A stretch of 10,863 nucleotides of DNA from Planctomycetaceae bacterium (lineage in GTDB: Bacteria; Planctomycetota; Planctomycetia; Pirellulales; Pirellulaceae), in contig DMPQ01000196.1 in assembly GCA_003455945.1 (NCBI GenBank), positions 3,322 to 14,184 of the forward strand, in the 5' to 3' direction. Below the pieces are notes generated by a model, which was not told the DNA's origin, made no database searches, and worked only from the letters and a program-made list of their open reading frames with translations. Shown piece after piece: positions 7,489-10,863 of the stretch; the stretch's first letter is position 1, and each line of letters starts with the position of its first letter. The position numbers were made by a program, and so were the translations under genes.

Positions 7489-8680
7489 GCCGAATCGCGT
7501 GACGGCCGGCGCTCGCTGGGCGCTCGGCCTGCTCACGCTCGCCTCCGGCTCGCTCGGAGTCGCAGCGTCGTGGTCGTTCGGCAGCGACCTCCGCGGCGCA
7601 AGCGACGTCGCTCTTCCGGCTGAAGAGGCGTCCGAGGGAACTGCCGCGGCGGAATCCGGCTCCGCGGCCGGCTCCGCGTCACCGAACACTGCTCCCCCGG
7701 CGACTGCTACGCCCGCCCCCTCGCAGGACGATCCGCAGCTTCTTCCGGCGTTGCCGACCGATCCGTTCGAGGTTCGCTCGCTTCCCGAAGAGCGCAAGGA
7801 GACCTTGTCGCGGCGGCGCGAGCGTTTCGACCGTCTGGCGAACGACGAGCAGGAGCGACTTCGCCGCCTGCATCGCGAACTGACGCGACGCGACGACGCT
7901 CGGGCGCTGGAAGAAGTGCTGCTGAACTACAACCGTTGGCTCGAATCGCTCACGAGCATTCAGCGAGCCGAACTCGCCGATCTGACGATCGAGGATCGGA
8001 TCGCTCGCATCAAGGAACTCATGCGTCTGCAGGAAGAGCAGACCCTTCGCGATCTCGCCGCCAGCGTCGGTCGAGCCGACATCGAGCAGATCGGACGCTG
8101 GACCAACCTGATGGCCGAACGACATGGCGAGGTGATCCTGGTCCGCATCGAAGAGCACCGCCGCAACATGCCGGCGAACTGGAGTCGCTTCTTCGCGAAC
8201 CCGCCGGTCGAACCGGCCGCCCGAGCCCGTTGGCTCGCGTTCGCCATGATGGCGCTTCCCCCGGCCGTGATCGCCGATGTCGTCTCGGACGAGGACATGG
8301 CGACTCTCCGCGGCAGCCTCGGCGATCAGGCGCGCAGCGTGCTCGATGCCGAACTGACCGAGGAAGAGCAGATCGCGCAGGTCGGTCGCTGGCTTGCCGC
8401 CGACTTCGCCAGTCGCATGCGAGCCGGCATCTCGTCGGCCGAACTCGAGCGGTTCTTCGCCGAAGAACTCGACGATGCGACGCGAGCCGAACTCGACCAG
8501 AAGTCCCCCCAAGACCGACTCGAACGACTCCGCGATCTCTATCTGCGGCGCGGCTTCGGGCGAGGCTCGAGACGTTTTCCGAACTCGCCGACCGAGGGGC
8601 CGTCTCGCCCCGAACGCCCCGCTCTCGAACGGACTTCCCCCTCGCCCGAAGATCGCTCGGAGCGCGACGAGCGGTGGTGA
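7463..8680 (+). CDS. Exported coiled-coil protein of the sigma/anti-sigma operon, DUF3106-like
   Basis: From the ATG at 7463 it has 405 residues. GAAGAAGGG (7447-7455) is a good ribosome binding site 7 nt upstream. This start overlaps the anti-sigma gene by 26 bp. A GTG at 7499, 10 bp past the anti-sigma stop, is the main alternative. MRRRR and a hydrophobic run at ~19-36 form a signal peptide or membrane anchor. Residues ~45-95 are Ala/Pro/Ser/Glu-rich and disordered-looking. Residues ~105-175 are charged helices (LPEERKETLSRRRERFDRL, NDEQERLRRLHREL) resembling the DUF3106 pattern of short helices closed by prolines or acids. Residues ~180-360 are further helical repeats, such as MPANWSRFFANPPVEPAARA. 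The tail (~366-405) is Arg/Pro/Ser-rich. I do not know its biochemical role. Position and export suggest a sensor or effector of the envelope-stress switch, which is inference. Confidence 0.8.
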   Translation: MRRRRTGNEPNRVTAGARWALGLLTLASGSLGVAASWSFGSDLRGASDVALPAEEASEGTAAAESGSAAGSASPNTAPPATATPAPSQDDPQLLPALPTDPFEVRSLPEERKETLSRRRERFDRLANDEQERLRRLHRELTRRDDARALEEVLLNYNRWLESLTSIQRAELADLTIEDRIARIKELMRLQEEQTLRDLAASVGRADIEQIGRWTNLMAERHGEVILVRIEEHRRNMPANWSRFFANPPVEPAARARWLAFAMMALPPAVIADVVSDEDMATLRGSLGDQARSVLDAELTEEEQIAQVGRWLAADFASRMRAGISSAELERFFAEELDDATRAELDQKSPQDRLERLRDLYLRRGFGRGSRRFPNSPTEGPSRPERPALERTSPSPEDRSERDERW

Positions 8681-8770
8681 GCCTTCACCAGGCGGAAGTC
8701 CGCCGACGAAAATTCCGCTTTCCCGGGGACCACCATCTTGCGAGGAACTCGGGATAAGTGGATCATTAGG

Positions 8771-8800
8771 TCAACAACCCAGGGTAAACCCGGCGATAAT
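8771..8800 (+). promoter_or_regulatory. Possible sigma-70-type promoter in the convergent gap
   Basis: GATAAT at 8795-8800 matches five of six bases of the TATAAT -10 box. TCAACA at 8771-8776 matches four of six of TTGACA, with an 18-nt spacer. Transcription would begin near 8807. No plus-strand protein gene follows, so it would make only a short RNA ending at the long hairpin. GGTCAAC occurs twice (8769-8775 and 8803-8809), flanking the -10 side. The match is modest and could be chance. Confidence 0.25.
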
Positions 8801-8865
8801 AGGGTCAACGTCATGCGAGCCGCGGTTCGCTGACGCCCGAAGGTTCGACCATCGAATTCGATCTT

Positions 8866-8930
8866 GGGCCCGGTGTGGGCAATCGTGTCGGCTATCCCCG
8901 TCGCCGACCGACGCTCGCCCGGGCCCTTTT
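8866..8930 (+). terminator. Long hairpin followed by TTTT (terminator or 3' part of a small RNA)
   Basis: GGGCCCGG (8866-8873) pairs with CCGGGCCC (8919-8926). After a bulged T, GTGGGC (8875-8880) pairs with GCTCGC (8913-8918) with two G-U pairs. TCG (8883-8885) pairs with CGA (8909-8911), and GTCGGC (8887-8892) with GCCGAC (8903-8908) around a 10-nt loop. That is about 23 pairs in one arm, immediately followed by TTTT (8927-8930), so it fits a plus-strand intrinsic terminator. It lies 185 bp after the stop of the last gene of the sigma unit, which is far for a simple operon terminator. Confidence 0.55.
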
Positions 8931-9167
8931 CGTGCGCCGAACGAGCCCCCGGCCCAGAACGTCCCGAGCGACCGACCGGCGATCCCGCTGACGCTCGCTC
9001 GCTTCGCTGAGGCACGGCAGATCGAGCCGCTTCGCTTCGCTCGCCGGGCTCTTTCGCGAGCAGCCGGCGCGGATCGACTTCTTCCCGGCGCAACTCGCTC
9101 GACATGCCGCTCGGCAGGTCGACGCGACGTTTCCTTCGGTTCGGCAATCCGGTCGGTTCGTCGCCGC

Positions 9168-9986
9168 TCAGGCGATCATCGAGCGGACGACCGAGCGCGA
9201 GTGCGCGAGGATCTCGTGGAACGGCTGCCCTTCGAGCTCCTGGCCGAAGAGTTCGAGTTCCAGGTAGCCGTCGTAGCCGATCGCGCCGAGCTTCTCGAGA
9301 AACGATTCGAGCGGCAGGTTGCCGGTGCCGAGCAGGCACCGATTCTGCTCGTCGGACGGAGGATCCTTCGCGTCGGCCAGGTGGATCAGACAGATCCTCG
9401 AGCGGTGGCGTTCGAGCCACAGCGGCCAGTCGGGATTGCGGCAGATGTGGTAGTTGTCGAAGACCAGTTTGACGTGCGGCGAGTCGAGTTCTTCGACCCA
9501 GGTCAGCAGATCGGGGACCGACTCGGCGATCGACCAGCGTTGACCGGCGGCCGGGTCCATCGGCTCGATTCCCAGCACGACTCCCAATCGCTCGGCGTGC
9601 GGCAGCAGACGCCGCATCGCTTCATTGAACAGTCGCCACGAGTGAGGCCGCGTATGGCCGGCTCGCGAGCCGGAATGGACGACCAGACAACCGGCTCGCA
9701 GCGCCGCCGCCGCCTCGATCAGCTGGATCGCATCGGCGACGCACGACTCGTACGACTGGACTTCGTCGCCGGTGAATCCGCCGGCCCACTGCAGACTCGA
9801 CACGCTCAGCCCGAACTCGTCGAGCATCTCGATCGCCTTCTCGACGCCGAACTCGAGGAGCTTGTCGCGGAAGAGGCCGATTCCTTCGTAGCCTTCCTGT
9901 CGGACGGCGATGACATCGTCTTCGAAGCTCGTTCGCGGCGACATCAGCTGACTGGCGGCAACGCGAATCCGAGGTCGCCGATCCAT
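9168..9986 (-). CDS. Sugar phosphate isomerase/epimerase-like TIM-barrel protein
   Basis: A 272-residue protein on the minus strand. I chose the ATG at 9986-9984 (MDRRPRIRVAASQL) because the first barrel strand starts there and GGTGGAAG lies just upstream. Extending to 10139 would only add an arginine-rich stretch. The sequence fits the xylose isomerase-like/AP endonuclease 2 barrel family (PF01261): EGYEGIGLF (31-39) early, SLQWAGG (64-70), a VVHSG strand (102-106), GIEPMD (139-144), VFDNYH (175-180), IHLADAKD (201-208) and YLELELFG (241-248). Candidate divalent-metal ligands are E141, D177, H202 and one of E243/E245; H180 also lies near. Members isomerise or epimerise sugars or related compounds in the cytoplasm, and the substrate cannot be read from sequence. 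No signal peptide is visible. The length is normal for the family. The upstream gene on the same strand is 488 bp away and unrelated. Confidence 0.9.
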   Translation of the reverse strand: MDRRPRIRVAASQLMSPRTSFEDDVIAVRQEGYEGIGLFRDKLLEFGVEKAIEMLDEFGLSVSSLQWAGGFTGDEVQSYESCVADAIQLIEAAAALRAGCLVVHSGSRAGHTRPHSWRLFNEAMRRLLPHAERLGVVLGIEPMDPAAGQRWSIAESVPDLLTWVEELDSPHVKLVFDNYHICRNPDWPLWLERHRSRICLIHLADAKDPPSDEQNRCLLGTGNLPLESFLEKLGAIGYDGYLELELFGQELEGQPFHEILAHSRSVVRSMIA

Positions 9987-10261
9987 GCTTCCACCGTTGC
10001 GAATCGAGGAGCGATCGCGAAGCGCGAGCGACGGAAAACTCGGACGTCGACGAGCCGTTCGAGCGAAGCGTTCGTCGCGGTCCGAGAACCGAGGCGTCCA
10101 ATCTACGGCGGCGGCGCGGCGACGAAAAGAGCGCGGCACGCGCGGCTCGCGGAGTGCTGTCGTCGCGAGGGACCGGCGGGGACAACCCAGGGAATTTCAG
10201 GGGCCTGCAACGATTCTGACGGGCGGCCGCATCGTTCACCTGGTGTCGGGGTGATCGTGAA

Positions 10262-10287
10262 GGGCGCTCCTCAGGGGCGATCCTCAA
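10262..10287. repeat. 13-bp tandem repeat, two copies
   Basis: GGGCGCTCCTCAG (10262-10274) is followed directly by GGGCGATCCTCAA (10275-10287), with two mismatches. A weaker third unit may follow (GGACGCTCGCTCG, 10288-10300). No function is evident. Confidence 0.45.
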
Positions 10288-10308
10288 GGACGCTCGCTCG
10301 GCGCGCGG

Positions 10309-10349
10309 CGACGGCCTCGAACTCCCGCGTCGGAAGATCGAGGCCGTCG
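10309..10349. other. Perfect 12-bp intergenic stem-loop
   Basis: CGACGGCCTCGA (10309-10320) is the exact reverse complement of TCGAGGCCGTCG (10338-10349), with a 17-nt loop. It lies within the 488-bp gap, well away from both flanking genes. There is no T-run on either side, so it is not a classical terminator. It could be a structured RNA element or a binding site for a dimeric regulator. Confidence 0.5.
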
Positions 10350-10428
10350 AGAATCGTCACCGTACGTGAAGCGAGCCGACATCGCCGAAGCGTCGCGCGG
10401 CGACCTTGCGGCGCCGCCGTGCATCGAC

Positions 10429-10451
10429 CGCCGAGCCTTAGCGGCTCGGCG
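10429..10451 (-). terminator. Probable terminator hairpin of the thioredoxin-like gene
   Basis: CGCCGAGCC (10429-10437) pairs perfectly with GGCTCGGCG (10443-10451), a 9-bp stem with a 5-nt loop. It begins 23 bp past the stop of the minus-strand thioredoxin-like gene. There is no T-run on the minus-strand side. The position and stem strength fit a GC-rich terminator. Confidence 0.55.
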
Positions 10452-10474
10452 AATGCCGGTCGCTCGACGGCCGC

Positions 10475-10863
10475 TCAGCGGAGCAGCTTGTCGAGTTCGT
10501 CGCCGAGTTCCGCAGCCGACTCCATCACCTTCACCACCTTCCCGTCCGCTCCGATCAGGATGAGCGTCGGGAAGTTGACCAGGCCGAAGCGAGCGGCGAG
10601 AGCGCCGTCGACGCCGTCGCCGTCCATCAGCTGCGGCCAGGCGACTCGCTTCCCCTGCAGGAAGCTCTTCACGTCGTTGCGTTCCATGTCGACGTTCAGC
10701 CCGACGAACTGGAGCCCCTTCGAGGCGTACTTCGCCTGCAACGATCGGAGCGTCTCGAACTCCGCGACGCACTGATCGCACCACGTCGCCCAGCACTGGA
10801 TGACGATCGGCTTGCCTCCCATCGACGCCAGATCGAACGGCTTGCCGTCGAGATCGGTGCCCG
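10475..10863 (-). CDS. TlpA-like thioredoxin-fold (redoxin) protein, C-terminal part
   Basis: 128 residues are visible. The frame continues past the window edge, so the ATG at 10822-10820 is internal: the preceding codons read GTDLDGKPFDLAS, the typical entry to a TlpA/AhpC-TSA thioredoxin domain ('DLDGKPFDL...GKPIVIQCWATWC'). The active site is W-C-D-Q-C, visible residues 27-31, so the redox pair is CDQC. The cis-proline of the fold lies in the VNFPTLILIG segment. Such proteins carry out thiol-disulfide exchange and are usually exported or membrane-anchored in Gram-negative-type bacteria. Any signal peptide or extra N-terminal domain lies outside the window, so location and full size are unknown. 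A probable terminator hairpin follows the stop. Confidence 0.9.
   Translation of the reverse strand, partial: GTDLDGKPFDLASMGGKPIVIQCWATWCDQCVAEFETLRSLQAKYASKGLQFVGLNVDMERNDVKSFLQGKRVAWPQLMDGDGVDGALAARFGLVNFPTLILIGADGKVVKVMESAAELGDELDKLLR

Larger units (their letters stand above)
8681..9167. other. Noncoding gap of 487 bp between convergent genes
   Basis: This separates the plus-strand sigma unit from the minus-strand isomerase-like gene. The part 8700-8865 is visibly less GC-rich than its surroundings and contains a promoter-like pair, a short hairpin (8815-8830) and a perfect 12-bp palindrome ATCGAATTCGAT (8851-8862). The long hairpin at 8866-8926 follows. The rest, 8931-9167, has short TTCGCT/CGCTCG-type repeats (near 8991-9050) and only weak stems such as TGCCG/CGGCA near 9105-9116. 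No clear terminator for the minus-strand gene is seen. Confidence 0.55.
9987..10474. other. Noncoding gap of 488 bp between two minus-strand genes
   Basis: No credible gene is seen: frames crossing it are Arg/Ser/Pro-rich shadows. The gap holds a terminator-like hairpin close to the thioredoxin-like gene, a perfect 12-bp hairpin at 10309-10349, a 13-bp tandem repeat at 10262-10287 and a 6-bp stem CTCGCG/CGCGAG (10146-10169). The promoter of the isomerase-like gene should be here on the minus strand, but I found no clear -35/-10 pair. Confidence 0.55.

Noticed and set aside
6142..7797. 551-residue frame antisense to the sigma and anti-sigma genes
   Set aside because: Arg/Asp/His-rich shadow of well-recognised genes.
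8841..8870. GGTTCGA followed by stem-like sequence, considered as a tRNA T-arm
   Set aside because: The flanks do not form a 5-bp T stem, and no anticodon or acceptor stem can be built around it.
9986..10139. Upstream extension of the isomerase-like protein by 51 residues
   Set aside because: The extra residues are Arg/Ser/Pro-rich noise. The internal ATG at 9986 has a ribosome-binding-like GGTGGAAG and begins at the first barrel strand.
8774..10192. Shared 11-mer ACAACCCAGGG at 8774-8784 and 10182-10192
   Set aside because: Considered as an attachment site or regulator motif. A repeat of this length is expected by chance several times in a window of this size, and nothing around the two copies matches.
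8394..10775. 793-residue plus-strand open frame
   Set aside because: It runs through the end of the exported-protein gene, the hairpin region and antisense to the isomerase-like gene. It has no family pattern and Arg/Ser/Pro-rich composition, so it is a shadow.

Overview
The window is strongly GC-rich. It reads like a chromosomal segment of a planctomycete (phylum Planctomycetota). That assignment is an inference from gene content: a large DUF11-repeat lipoprotein, a planctomycete-type ECF sigma factor followed by a cysteine-free anti-sigma-like membrane protein and a coiled-coil exported protein, and several long proteins without familiar domains. There are no rRNA or tRNA genes, insertion sequences, phage genes or CRISPR arrays that I can see. 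Very long antisense open frames are present, but they are by-products of the base composition.

Layout. (1) 2-448 (+): the C-terminal 148 residues of an unknown protein cut by the window edge. (2) 608-2377 (+): a 589-residue protein with an unrecognised helical N-terminal half and a C-terminal B3/B4 domain, the fold of the editing/tRNA-binding domain of phenylalanyl-tRNA synthetase beta. (3) 2378-2941: noncoding, ending in a structured leader just before the next gene. (4) 2942-5566 (+): an 874-residue lipoprotein with an Ig-like region and four DUF11-like repeats. A perfect 13-bp hairpin follows its stop. (5) 5567-6135: noncoding. (6) 6136-8680 (+): a three-gene unit of ECF sigma factor, anti-sigma-like single-pass membrane protein and coiled-coil exported protein; the last two genes probably overlap. 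(7) 8681-9167: noncoding, holding a possible promoter and a long hairpin followed by TTTT, which is either the unit's terminator or a small RNA. (8) 9168-9986 (-): a sugar phosphate isomerase/epimerase-like TIM barrel. (9) 9987-10474: noncoding, with a perfect 12-bp hairpin and a probable terminator. (10) 10475-10863 (-): the C-terminal part of a TlpA-like thioredoxin-fold protein running off the window.

How the genes work together. The only clear functional unit is the sigma/anti-sigma/third-gene cluster. It looks like an envelope-sensing transcription switch in which the membrane protein would hold the sigma factor and the exported protein could act as sensor or effector on the far side of the membrane. 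The remaining genes look like independent neighbours. The most unusual protein is the B3/B4 fusion. The most interesting noncoding element is the structured stretch around 8771-8930.
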